Origin: JBGPJM01 sp041485385
GTDB lineage: Bacteria; Planctomycetota; Phycisphaerae; Phycisphaerales; UBA1924
NCBI GenBank assembly: GCA_041485385.1
Contig: JBGPJM010000071.1
Coordinates: 1 to 20,137 of the forward strand
Length of the DNA stretch: 20,137 nt
Reading direction: 5' to 3'
The notes beneath the pieces are model-generated. The model saw only the letters and a program-made list of their open reading frames with translations. It did not search any database and was not told where the DNA came from. The translations under genes were made by a program, and so were the position numbers. Below, piece after piece: positions 12,961 through 20,137 of this stretch; the stretch's first letter is position 1; each line of letters opens with the position of its first letter.

Positions 12961-13119
12961 AGAATCATGATTACCGCGCTATCGACCGCTCCCTGCACCG
13001 CTCCCTGCTTCCCGGCGTTCATGAATCAGGGCCAAAGGAATGGACGGTGCGTGCACCCCGGTCGGGTCACCGCGACCCCTTCCGTCGACAGTTTCTCAAG
13101 GTCGGCAACGGAGAGTGGC

Positions 13120-15690
13120 ATGGCACATCAAATGCTTTGGCGGCTGATCGCGGCATGGTTGCTCTCGGGCGGGTTCATGGCGGCGCAGCCCGCGCTCGCT
13201 CGACAGCCCTGCCCTGATGTAGAGGTGGCCGCGGGGTATGCGGAGCGGGCGATCGATCCGGGCGTGGACGACCTTGGCCTGCACTGCGATGACTGCACAG
13301 CCCAGGTGGACTTTCCTTTCCCGGTGCGGCTCTACGGAGTTGATTACACCTCCGCGATGGTGTCGTCGAACGGGAACGTGCAGTTCGCGGGCGACTCCAC
13401 GCAGTACCAGGACGAGTGCCTGCCGACGACGAACATGGATACCACGGTGTTCGTGCTGTGGGACGATCTTGTACTGACCGAACCGGACGACGGCGTCTTT
13501 ACCTCGACCACGGGCGATGCGCCGACCAGGGTGTTCAATATCGAGTGGCGTGCGCATTACTACGGGCAGGGCGGCTCGGCGAACTTCGAGGTGCGGTTCT
13601 TCGAGAACTCCCGGAACTTCGAGCTCGTGTACGGAACGTACACGGGCCAGACGTACACGATCGGGGTGCAGAAGGGGCGGGGCGAACTGGACCGGTACAT
13701 CCGGTGCAACTTCGCCAATCCGTTCGCGCCGGGGACCGTGTTCGTGTTCACGGAGACGTACACATCCAGCCGCTCGCAATACACCGGGAGCGCTCCCTAC
13801 GGCGTCACCGACATCGGCAACCACTGCGATGACTGCGTGACGCCCATCACCTTCCCGTTCCCGATCACGTTCTACGGCGAGACGTATACATCTGGAAACG
13901 TCAGCTCCAACGGGAATCTGCAGTTCGCGTCCGACAACCCCGAATATGCCAATGACTGCCTGCCCGTTCCGGGATTCGGCCCGACCATCTTCGCGCACTG
14001 GGACGACCTCCGGACCGATGGAGTGAACGACGGCACGGGTGTGTTCACGAACGTCTCCGGCACCGCTCCCTTCCGGATCTTCGACATCGAATGGATCACG
14101 CACTACTACAACGGCGCAGGATCCGCAGCCTTCACGCTCCGGTTCCTCGAGGGCCTGGACTACTACAAGCTCTACTTCCCCACCTCTGATCAGCACGGGG
14201 CGAGCGCGACGCTGGGGACTCAGGCCGGGGATGAGCGATACCAGGTCCAGTGGTGCAACACCCTGAACTCCGCGAACCCCGGGGACGTGTACACGTTCTC
14301 GCTGCCGCCGATGAGGGTTGTCAGCGAGGGCGGCAATGTACCGCCCTGCACCGACGATACCGGGAATCACTGCGACGACTGCACAACGCCGATCACCCTG
14401 CCCTTCACCGTCAACCTCTTCGGGGAGGAGTACACCACCGCGATCATCTCATCGAACGGGAACATCCAGTTCGGCTCGAACGACAGAGTCTGGATAAACA
14501 CCTGCCTGCCCGTCGGGGCCCTCGGCACGACGATCTTCGGCTATTGGGACGACCTGAGCACGAGCGCGCCGGGTCGGGGTGTGTACACGCGCATCTTCGG
14601 CACGGCCCCCAACCGGCAACTGGGGATCGAGTGGCGGGCGGTCTATTTCAACACCCTCCTGCCGGCGAACTTCGAGGTGATCCTGTACGAGTCGATCCCG
14701 CGGTGCGATGTGTACTTCGGCGCGCTGCCCTTCGGGGGCGCGAGCGGGACCGTCGGCGTGCAGCACGGCGGCGGGCCGGAGTTCCTGCAGTATTCGTGCG
14801 ATGCAGCGGGGCGCCTGCCCGTGTGGGTGCAGTTCCTGTGCATCGGTGCTCCCCCGCCCCCGCCGTGCGACCTGGCGATCACCGGGCAGCCGCAGGACGC
14901 GACGGCCTGCCCCGCGGGCTCGGCGGTGTTCACCGTCACCGGCGCGGGCACGGACCCGGTCTTCTATCAGTGGCGGTGCGTCACGCCGTCGGGGGACCCG
15001 TGCGGCGACCTGAGCGACGGGACGTACACCGACCCCGACACCGGGCTCACCTACGACGTCGCCGGCGCATCAACACCCTCGCTGACGATCAGCAACATCA
15101 TCCTGGGGAGTCACCCCAATACGTTGACGTTCGCGGCCCGCCTGACCAACGCCTGCTCCGATCTCTCCAGCGACATCGCGACGCTCACCATCGCCGACCC
15201 GCCGACAATCACCGCCCAGCCCGGTAGCCTGACGGTGTGCCCCGGGGGTTCGGCGACGTTCATCGTCGCTGGCGCGGGGACCGAGCCGGTCTCCTACCAA
15301 TGGCAGTGCCTGACGCCGGAGGGAGCGCCGTGCGGGGACCTGAGCGAAGGCCCCTTCACCGACCCCGATACAGGCCTGATCTACGATGTCGCCGGCGCGG
15401 CGACGCCGTCGCTGACGATCAGCAACATCTTCCTCGGCGGCCATTCCCGCATCCTGGCCTTCGGCGCCCGCGTCGACAACGATTGCGGCAGCGTCTCCAG
15501 CGACGCCGCGACGCTCACGGTGTGCCCCGCCGATTTCAACTGTGACGGATCGGCCAACTCCCAGGATTTCTTCGACTTCCTCAACGCATTCTTCGCGAGC
15601 GCCCCCAGCGCGGACTTCAACGCCGACGGCACCGTCAACTCGCAGGACTTCTTCGACTTCCTCAACGCGTTCTTTGCCGGATGCCCATGA
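13120..15690 (+). CDS. Secreted modular protein: three beta repeats, two Ig-like repeats, GC-type dockerin
   Basis: The 856-residue product begins with a signal peptide (MAHQMLWRLIAAWLLSGGFMAAQPALA). Three tandem repeats of about 165 residues follow (about 50-210, 230-395, 415-575). Each has a GNHCDDC-like cysteine motif, a YT-x-A-x-x-SSNGN-x-QF motif, a CLP motif, a WDDL motif and an IEWR-x-x-Y motif, a pattern reminiscent of nidogen-like domains. Two Ig-like repeats follow (about 582-692 and 693-801), sharing YQW-x-C and PSLTISNI motifs. The end (803-856) is a dockerin with two calcium-loop repeats (DFNCDGSANSQDFFDFLNAFF and DFNADGTVNSQDFF) finishing in GCP. I chose the ATG at 13120 because it has GGAG upstream and starts the signal peptide; an ATG at 12967 is in frame. 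Binding or surface attachment is likely, and no enzyme motif is visible. Confidence 0.88.
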   Translation: MAHQMLWRLIAAWLLSGGFMAAQPALARQPCPDVEVAAGYAERAIDPGVDDLGLHCDDCTAQVDFPFPVRLYGVDYTSAMVSSNGNVQFAGDSTQYQDECLPTTNMDTTVFVLWDDLVLTEPDDGVFTSTTGDAPTRVFNIEWRAHYYGQGGSANFEVRFFENSRNFELVYGTYTGQTYTIGVQKGRGELDRYIRCNFANPFAPGTVFVFTETYTSSRSQYTGSAPYGVTDIGNHCDDCVTPITFPFPITFYGETYTSGNVSSNGNLQFASDNPEYANDCLPVPGFGPTIFAHWDDLRTDGVNDGTGVFTNVSGTAPFRIFDIEWITHYYNGAGSAAFTLRFLEGLDYYKLYFPTSDQHGASATLGTQAGDERYQVQWCNTLNSANPGDVYTFSLPPMRVVSEGGNVPPCTDDTGNHCDDCTTPITLPFTVNLFGEEYTTAIISSNGNIQFGSNDRVWINTCLPVGALGTTIFGYWDDLSTSAPGRGVYTRIFGTAPNRQLGIEWRAVYFNTLLPANFEVILYESIPRCDVYFGALPFGGASGTVGVQHGGGPEFLQYSCDAAGRLPVWVQFLCIGAPPPPPCDLAITGQPQDATACPAGSAVFTVTGAGTDPVFYQWRCVTPSGDPCGDLSDGTYTDPDTGLTYDVAGASTPSLTISNIILGSHPNTLTFAARLTNACSDLSSDIATLTIADPPTITAQPGSLTVCPGGSATFIVAGAGTEPVSYQWQCLTPEGAPCGDLSEGPFTDPDTGLIYDVAGAATPSLTISNIFLGGHSRILAFGARVDNDCGSVSSDAATLTVCPADFNCDGSANSQDFFDFLNAFFASAPSADFNADGTVNSQDFFDFLNAFFAGCP

Positions 15691-15806
15691 CGGTCGCGGT
15701 ATTCCACGCGAGCATGGCCGTCACGAGCGTCGGTTCGAAGCCGTCGTGCATCCACCGGCGGGCGTCGCCGGGCCCGCGTCGCGGAATAGGCCCGATACCA
15801 TTGGGG

Positions 15807-16124
15807 ATGGCAGGCTCGGAAACATTTCGAACATGGCTGCTGCGGCAAGCCGATCGCCAAGACTCTGTCGGTGACCTGGCCCGCGAACTGAAGGACGATG
15901 CCGACCTGCCGCATCCGCTGACGCCCAAGGCGCTGCTGGAACACGTTGAAGACTCGAGCGGGATCCAGGGCGCGATTGACGCGGTGCGCGAGGCGGCGGC
16001 CGAGTTCGGCGAGCCGCTTCCCGACGAGGACGACGAGGACCACGGGGACGATGAAGACCACGAGGACGACGGGGACGAGGTCCACGAAGACGACAATCGC
16101 CGCGAGGACCACGAGGAGGAGTGA
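15807..16124 (+). CDS. Small YozE/SAM-like protein with an acidic-histidine tail
   Basis: The 105-residue product has TFRTWLLRQADRQDSVGDLARELKDD (residues 6-31) followed by PHPLTPKALLEHVE, which matches the YozE SAM-like helical domain (family pattern: WL..Q..R.D..GDLA.D). A helix follows, then a tail from about residue 73 made almost entirely of D, E and H (DEDDEDHGDDEDHEDD...). The frame opens earlier, overlapping the preceding gene by ten bases, but the ATG at 15807 gives a start right before the domain. It is probably cytoplasmic. The tail could bind metal or mimic nucleic acid; that is inference. Confidence 0.7.
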   Translation: MAGSETFRTWLLRQADRQDSVGDLARELKDDADLPHPLTPKALLEHVEDSSGIQGAIDAVREAAAEFGEPLPDEDDEDHGDDEDHEDDGDEVHEDDNRREDHEEE

Positions 16125-16138
16125 GGTGCGAAGGGCGC

Positions 16139-16588
16139 TCACTTCGCCGTGTACCGCCCCCGCGCCACCCGCTTGAACTCGCCGCTCTTGGTCAGCGCGA
16201 AGCCCACCACGGCGCCGAACCTGCTCGCGTTGGTCTTGTAGCCGGCCTTCCGCACCGCGGCGCCCGCCTCCGCCACGGACATCGTCGCGCCCTTCAGCAC
16301 GGCGGCCAGGGCGTCGGGGAGCTTGACCTTGTTCTTGGGCATCCGCCGCCCGCGGGGTGCGCCGGGGCCGCGACGGCGGCCGCCACGCCCGCCCACGCGG
16401 GGCACGGCGCCGTTGAGCGTGCCCAGGCCCTCCAGGTCGGCGCGGAGGCCCGCGAGTTCCGCCGCGAGCGCGTCGTGGTGGCGCTGGAGGGCGCCGGCCT
16501 GGGCGCGGCGGCGCGCCAGCTCGGCGGTGAGGTCGGCGACGGAGATCTGTGCGAGCCGTCCGACGCGACGCCGTCTGCGCTATGCCAT
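16139..16588 (-). pseudogene. Coiled-coil/winged-helix protein gene with a stop at codon 3
   Basis: From the ATG at 16588, which has AAGGA seven bases upstream, the frame reads M-A-stop-RRRRRVGRLAQISVADLTAEL... and then runs open to 16139. The 146 codons after the stop look like one protein: a basic start, a helical coiled-coil (about residues 17-55), an R/G-rich linker, and a C-terminal winged-helix-like domain (LPDALAAVLKGATMSVAEAG, then AVRKAGYKTNASRF, ending FKRVARGRYTAK). I recall similar planctomycete proteins starting MARRRR. No ATG, GTG or TTG start lies soon after the stop; a GTG at 16405 could yield 88 residues with the C-terminal domain but lacks a ribosome-binding site. It may be a recent nonsense mutation, a base error, or recoding. 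Confidence 0.6.
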
Positions 16589-16647
16589 CGGTGAGTCCTT
16601 GCAGCCGCCCCGGGCCCATGTTACTGGTAGAGCCGCTCGCCCGCGAT

Positions 16648-16665
16648 GGGTCCCCGGAGGGACCC
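16648..16665 (+). other. Stem-loop upstream of the HNH-type gene
   Basis: GGGTCCC (16648-16654) and GGGACCC (16659-16665) form a perfect 7-bp stem with a CGGA tetraloop. A -10-like TAAACT (16669-16674) follows just before the ATG at 16683, with no clear -35 box. The repeat could be an operator, or the end of a transcript coming from the left. Confidence 0.4.
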
Positions 16666-16682
16666 CCATAAACTAGAACGCC

Positions 16683-17471
16683 ATGATCGAACTCACCATG
16701 ACGCAGAAAGACCTCCGCTCCCTCTGGGGCGTCGGGTTCTGCTGCGTCTGCGGCAAGCCCTTCGCCCATGGGGAGGAGCGGACGCGCCAGCACATTCCCC
16801 CGACTTCCGTGTTCGCCAAGGAAGACCGGGAGCCGCCGCTCATCCTGCCGGCGCACGACGGCTGCAACCAAGGTCAATCGACGGATGATGAGGTCATAGG
16901 GCAACTCGTGTCGCTGCTCCACGGGAAGCGCCCCGCGAAGGAGCGGTTGCGGCTCGCGGTCCAGTTGTTCTCCGTAAATGGAAGCGTCGTCCCGATGGCG
17001 TTCGTGCGGGACCTCCCCCTCAACCGGATCATTTTCCGGTGGGTGCGCGGCTTTCACGCGGCGCTGTACCGTGAGTACCTACCCGACCGCGGCGGGTTCA
17101 TCGGTCCGCCATTCCCGGAGAGCAAGCCTGTTGAGGGAGGGAAGGTGGCTCCGGAGCCCATCCACGAGAGCCGGTACGACATGACGCTCACCTTTAAGCA
17201 GCAAGTGAAGGCGGGTCGCACAGACGCGGTGACGTGCCGCAATGGGAAGTGCCACTACAGATGTACGTGGCTCAACCTCGACAACGGTGCGCCGTTCTGC
17301 CTTTTCGCGCTGCGGCTCTACAACTGGGAGGAGTTGGGCGACGTTCACCACTTCCCGCGCCGCGGGTGCATCGGGTGGTACGGCGCGCCGATCCCGGCCA
17401 CGGCCGCGCGGGGCACGCGGCTGGAGATTCCCGCGTCCAACTTTGACCCGTTGGACCCGTTCGCGCCTTGA
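16683..17471 (+). CDS. HNH-type zinc-knuckle protein, putative endonuclease
   Basis: The 262-residue product has an N-terminal HNH-like module: CCVCGKPF (C20 and C23), TRQHIPPTSVF (H37), then ILPAHDGCNQGQSTDDE (H58, C61, N62). This is the C-x2-C ... H-I-P-P ... C-N layout of the uncharacterised HNH group with a DH/EH-V/I-PP-K-F core, with H58 replacing the first cysteine of the second knuckle. After it comes a helical region (about 65-135), then a part with more cysteines and aromatics (CRNGKCHYRC, residues 185-194), possibly a second metal site. A nuclease role is inferred from the motif only. Twenty-one bases separate it from the next gene, so the two are probably cotranscribed. Confidence 0.75.
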   Translation: MIELTMTQKDLRSLWGVGFCCVCGKPFAHGEERTRQHIPPTSVFAKEDREPPLILPAHDGCNQGQSTDDEVIGQLVSLLHGKRPAKERLRLAVQLFSVNGSVVPMAFVRDLPLNRIIFRWVRGFHAALYREYLPDRGGFIGPPFPESKPVEGGKVAPEPIHESRYDMTLTFKQQVKAGRTDAVTCRNGKCHYRCTWLNLDNGAPFCLFALRLYNWEELGDVHHFPRRGCIGWYGAPIPATAARGTRLEIPASNFDPLDPFAP

Positions 17472-17492
17472 GGATCACACGGAGCCCCACGA

Positions 17493-18299
17493 TTGCATCT
17501 ACTCACGACCGATGAGCACCGGCAGGTTGTGGATCGGCTGGTGAAACTGGCGACGCCGGAGGGCGTGAAGCCGCACCCCGCCGGAATGGAATACACGTCC
17601 CTCATGGTGTGCTTCCTCTTGCACAGTCGGGGGTCCGCTGAGTCGCTCCTCGCGCTCCACGCCCGGTTCGGCGAGGAGTGGTTCCCCGCCACGACCGGCT
17701 ACGTCATCGTGCGGTCACTCTTCGAGGTGGACGTTCTCGCGCACTTCATCAGCCGCGACCGCGAAGCTCGGAGCAAGCGGTACATCGCCTACGAGCACGT
17801 TCTCAACAAGCGGATGATGGACGCAGTGGCAAGGCACCGCGCGAGCCCGGACCCTTCCTGGGCGGACGGGCTGAAGTTCATCTACGACCACGAGTACGCG
17901 CCGCGACAGGCGAAGATCGACTCCGAGTACGCCCGCGTCCGGGCGCGGTTCGAGGACGCCAAGGGAAAGCCGCTGCGCTCGTGGTCGGGCAAGAGCATCC
18001 GCGAGATGGCCGTGGAGGTTGACCACGCGGAGGCGTATGACGTGTTCTACGCCGCCCTCTCATCCTTCACCCATGCAAGCGTCAACCTCGCCAATCGGTT
18101 CCTTCGGCTCAAGCCGGACGGAATCAGTTGGACCCAACGCGCCGATGAGTTCGACGTAGCGAGCGTCTTCCGCTACGGAGCAATCTTCCTGACGTGCCTA
18201 CTGGAGCACTTCGGCGCGGAGTTCGGAACGTGGACCTCGCCGGAGGTACAGAACTGCTGGCGCTTTCCGGAGGCGGCCAGCCGGAAGGTCAAACGCTGA
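17493..18299 (+). CDS. DUF5677-like helical protein
   Basis: The 268-residue product is mostly helical. It has the features I associate with the DUF5677 family: an R-S-L-F-E motif (R74-E78) in a helix, an R-x-x-R-Y pattern near residues 93-97, a W-S-G-K-S-I-R-E-M segment (164-172), and a Y-x-x-L/A-L-S-S-F-x-H motif (about 182-194). The start is TTG at 17493, with GGAG upstream at a normal distance; a GTG further in is possible. No enzyme motif is visible. It follows the HNH-type gene by 21 bases, so the two likely act together. Molecular role unknown. Confidence 0.7.
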   Translation: MHLLTTDEHRQVVDRLVKLATPEGVKPHPAGMEYTSLMVCFLLHSRGSAESLLALHARFGEEWFPATTGYVIVRSLFEVDVLAHFISRDREARSKRYIAYEHVLNKRMMDAVARHRASPDPSWADGLKFIYDHEYAPRQAKIDSEYARVRARFEDAKGKPLRSWSGKSIREMAVEVDHAEAYDVFYAALSSFTHASVNLANRFLRLKPDGISWTQRADEFDVASVFRYGAIFLTCLLEHFGAEFGTWTSPEVQNCWRFPEAASRKVKR

Positions 18300-18403
18300 C
18301 CGACCGGGGAGCCTCCGGCGTCGCGCCCGCGGAGGAGGCGTGCGATTCGTCTCCGCCCCTGCCGAACTTGGCGGGGAACTTCTCCTTGCTCTCGCGGTTA
18401 GCT

Positions 18404-18443
18404 GCTGAGAGTTACGCGCCGCTCAAAAAGCGTAACCGTCAGC
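18404..18443. terminator. Inverted repeat between convergent genes
   Basis: GCTGA-GA-GTTACGC pairs with GCGTAAC-CG-TCAGC: a 7-bp stem (18411-18417 with 18430-18436) extended by 5 bp beyond a two-base mismatch. It lies between the stop of the DUF5677-like gene (18299) and the stop of the converging dockerin gene (18506). The position suits a bidirectional terminator, but there is no T-tract on either side. Confidence 0.4.
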
Positions 18444-18505
18444 GATCAGCGGGACCCCCGCTTGTACGCTGCTCCCGGGTCAAGGCCATCCGGCTCCCGC
18501 ATCAC

Positions 18506-20002
18506 TCAGTGGTAGCTAAAGAACGACCTCCCGAATGCCCGCACCCCCGCGTAATAGATTTCCGCCAGCCACGGGTGCCCCCGGTTCGCGATGCAGTCCC
18601 GCAGCGCCTCATCGCACGCCACCCGCGCGTCCTCGTTCCCTCCCTGGCAGTAGCAGATGTCGTGCTGGTCGCAGCAGTCCACGAAGTCAAAGTCCGGCAC
18701 CATTGTGCACCCGTTGGTCTCCCACCCCGGCGCCGCGGCCCCCGCCGCACCCGTCACGCCGCGCATCGTCTCCGACTGCCGCTTCGCCAGCGCGATCTCG
18801 GCGTCGGTGCCGTCGAAGGGGATGTCCTCCGGCTCCTGCCAGACGTTGTTGATGTCGCGGACGTACGCCTGCACCAGCACCAGGCCCGCATCCTGATCGG
18901 TGATCGCGAGGAGTTCGTCGGCGGTCATGCCGAAGAGACGCTCAGTGGCCCAATCTTCCTGGAGCGTGCCGGGGTCGTAGGCGCAAGACATGACGTCGCG
19001 CCGGCCGCCGGCGCCGTCGCTGACCGAGAAGTAGACCTCGTGCACGCCGCCGACGACCCGCACGCCGCCCATGACCTCGGGCTCGGGGCAGCCGGCGAAG
19101 AAGCACGCGAGGAAATCGAAGAAATCCTGCGAGTTGGTGAGCCCGTCGCCGTTGTAGTCGGCCTGCCCGCCGAAGAAGGCCGCGAGGAAGTCGAAGAAAT
19201 CCTGGCTGTTCACGCGCCCGTTGTTGTTCCAGTCGCAGGGGCAGGCGCGCGGCTGCGGAGGGAGCGGCGCAGGCACGTTGCGGTAGAGCCGCACATCGTC
19301 GAAGACCATGCCCGTGGTGCCGCCCTGGCCGGGCTCGCCGCCGTAGAGGTCGAGAGCCTCGATGCGCGGCTGGCCGCCGGGGCCCAGCAGGGTCGTCCAG
19401 CTCACGCCGGTGACGAAGCGGCTGCCGTCGTAGAAGTAGTCGGCAGTGTCGGCGTCCAGGTCGACCTCCACCTTGAACTCCGCCCAGCGCCCGCGCACCA
19501 GCGGGGCCGTGCCCGCGTTGAAGTCCGCCTCCACCAGCCCGTTGTCGGCGTTGAACCCCACCTGCACCGACCAGCGGAAGTCGCTCACGGGCGACCCCGG
19601 CGGATCGTCGTACGTGCTCAACAGCAGGACGTATCCCTTGCCCGTCGCGCCCTGCGGCACGAACGTCCTGATGCGGAAGATCCACCGCCCGCCCTCGACC
19701 GTGCCGAACCGGTGCACCGTGTCGTCCCCTTGCCCCGTCTGCCCGCCCTGGGCCCCGACGATCAGGAGCGACCGTTGCCCGCTGAACGCCTGCCCGAGGA
19801 TCACCGACCCGCACACGTCCTGGCTCCCGACCCATTGCTCCCAGCCGCGCTGCCCGCACACCGGCCCCGGCGGGGTCATCTCGAAGTTCTCGAAGAACTG
19901 CCCCGCGGCGGGGGACGCAAGGGCGCAGGCCCCGGCCATGGCAAGGGCGATGGCGGCGCGTCCGCAGGGAACCAAGCGGCTGGTCAAGGCGTCACGTCTC
20001 AT
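18506..20002 (-). CDS. Secreted lectin-like protein with internal dockerin and phospholipase A2-like domain
   Basis: The 498-residue product has a signal peptide (hydrophobic to about residue 30, cleavage near PAAG-QFF). Residues 35-245 look like a LamG/concanavalin-type beta-sandwich ending FDDVRLYR. A GC-type dockerin (about 253-306) has CDWNNNGRVNSQDFFDFLAAFF and DYNGDGLTNSQDFFDFL, ending AGCP. About 120 residues with no clear match follow. Residues 430-470 carry phospholipase A2 hallmarks: NGC (432), CCDQHDICYC (H447, D448), then ACDEALRDC (D464, C470). The His-Asp pair, the later Asp and the cysteine spacing match the catalytic core. The ATG at 20002 has AAAGGAG seven bases upstream. Calcium-dependent lipid hydrolysis outside the cell is inferred; the canonical YGCxCG calcium loop is not clear. 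Confidence 0.82.
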   Translation of the reverse strand: MRRDALTSRLVPCGRAAIALAMAGACALASPAAGQFFENFEMTPPGPVCGQRGWEQWVGSQDVCGSVILGQAFSGQRSLLIVGAQGGQTGQGDDTVHRFGTVEGGRWIFRIRTFVPQGATGKGYVLLLSTYDDPPGSPVSDFRWSVQVGFNADNGLVEADFNAGTAPLVRGRWAEFKVEVDLDADTADYFYDGSRFVTGVSWTTLLGPGGQPRIEALDLYGGEPGQGGTTGMVFDDVRLYRNVPAPLPPQPRACPCDWNNNGRVNSQDFFDFLAAFFGGQADYNGDGLTNSQDFFDFLACFFAGCPEPEVMGGVRVVGGVHEVYFSVSDGAGGRRDVMSCAYDPGTLQEDWATERLFGMTADELLAITDQDAGLVLVQAYVRDINNVWQEPEDIPFDGTDAEIALAKRQSETMRGVTGAAGAAAPGWETNGCTMVPDFDFVDCCDQHDICYCQGGNEDARVACDEALRDCIANRGHPWLAEIYYAGVRAFGRSFFSYH

Positions 20003-20024
20003 GGAAGGCTCCTTTCCAAATCAG

Positions 20025-20038
20025 TCCTGCCGGCAGGA
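20025..20038. promoter_or_regulatory. Palindrome upstream of the phospholipase-like gene
   Basis: TCCTGCCGGCAGGA is a perfect 14-base palindrome 23 bases before the start codon, just upstream of the strong ribosome-binding site. It could be an operator or an RNA hairpin that affects translation. I found no clear promoter in the remaining upstream sequence to 20137. Confidence 0.35.
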
Positions 20039-20137
20039 ACCGGCGCAGGGTCGCTTCTCGGGAGGTACTCGTCGTAGCGCTGCTCCTTCTTACACGACGG
20101 ACCGCGTTCTTCTGCTGAGAGTTGCCTTCCGCTCTGA

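Larger units (their letters stand above)
12541..13119 (+). other. 579-base intergenic region with a structured leader
   Basis: No gene is supported here. From left to right it holds the terminator-like hairpin, a patch of GATGCC/GTGCCTT words (12686-12713) like those near rpsS, a foldable segment at 12890-12960, and an open stretch 12967-13119 in frame with the next gene. That stretch has its own ATG but no signal-like sequence. Two further small hairpins, for example GGGTC/GACCC at 13064-13078, lie within it. Confidence 0.5.

Noticed and set aside
12967..13119. Earlier ATG giving a 907-residue dockerin protein
   Set aside because: It would place 51 unremarkable residues before a clear signal peptide; the 13120 ATG has GGAG at good spacing. 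Kept as an alternative only.
15381..17057. 558-codon minus-strand frame
   Set aside because: It is antisense to the dockerin, YozE-like and HNH-type genes, has Arg/Gly-rich shadow composition, and crosses gene boundaries.
18194..20077. 627-codon plus-strand frame opposite the phospholipase-like gene
   Set aside because: The minus strand has a signal peptide, dockerin and PLA2 motifs with a strong ribosome-binding site; the plus frame shows only shadow composition.
1..20137. tRNA or rRNA genes
   Set aside because: I saw no cloverleaf-like or conserved rRNA sequence in any spacer.

Overview
The window is high-GC bacterial DNA, most likely from the Planctomycetota and probably from a Phycisphaerae-like lineage. 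Two secreted proteins carry near-identical dockerin cassettes (NSQDFFDFL... ending in GC). These match what I know as the planctomycete GC-type dockerin. A third gene resembles a small planctomycete coiled-coil/winged-helix family. The lineage is inferred from these features, not from a database search.

Bases 43-10536 (minus strand) hold the S10-spc ribosomal protein cluster in canonical order: rpsJ, rplC, rplD, rplW, rplB, rpsS, rplV, rpsC, rplP, rpmC, rpsQ, rplN, rplX, rplE, rpsN, rpsH, rplF, rplR, rpsE. The cluster continues past the left edge, so rpmD, rplO and secY cannot be judged. Several proteins are unusual: L22 has about 71 extra N-terminal residues resembling an XRE-type helix-turn-helix, L5 has a low-complexity K/D/Q/G head of about 55 residues, S14 is short and lacks the zinc cysteines, and S5 ends in 31 consecutive glycines. 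The spacers are also unusual: seven-base repeats that can fold on themselves, a G-quadruplex-type tract, a 91-bp duplication that copies the end of rplB, and strong hairpins on both sides of rplC. A sigma70-like promoter lies upstream of rpsJ.

Bases 10996-15690 (plus strand) encode two secreted proteins. The first is an unrecognised 514-residue protein followed by a terminator-like hairpin. The second is an 856-residue modular protein with three beta-type repeats, two Ig-like repeats and a C-terminal dockerin, preceded by a leader that can fold into a compact RNA structure.

Bases 15807-18299 form a small accessory patch: a YozE/SAM-like protein with a D/E/H tail, a convergent gene with a stop at codon 3, and a two-gene unit encoding an HNH-type zinc-knuckle protein and a DUF5677-like helical protein. 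Bases 18506-20002 (minus strand) encode a secreted lectin-like protein with an internal dockerin and a C-terminal domain carrying phospholipase A2 active-site motifs. That architecture and the L22 extension are the two most striking protein findings.
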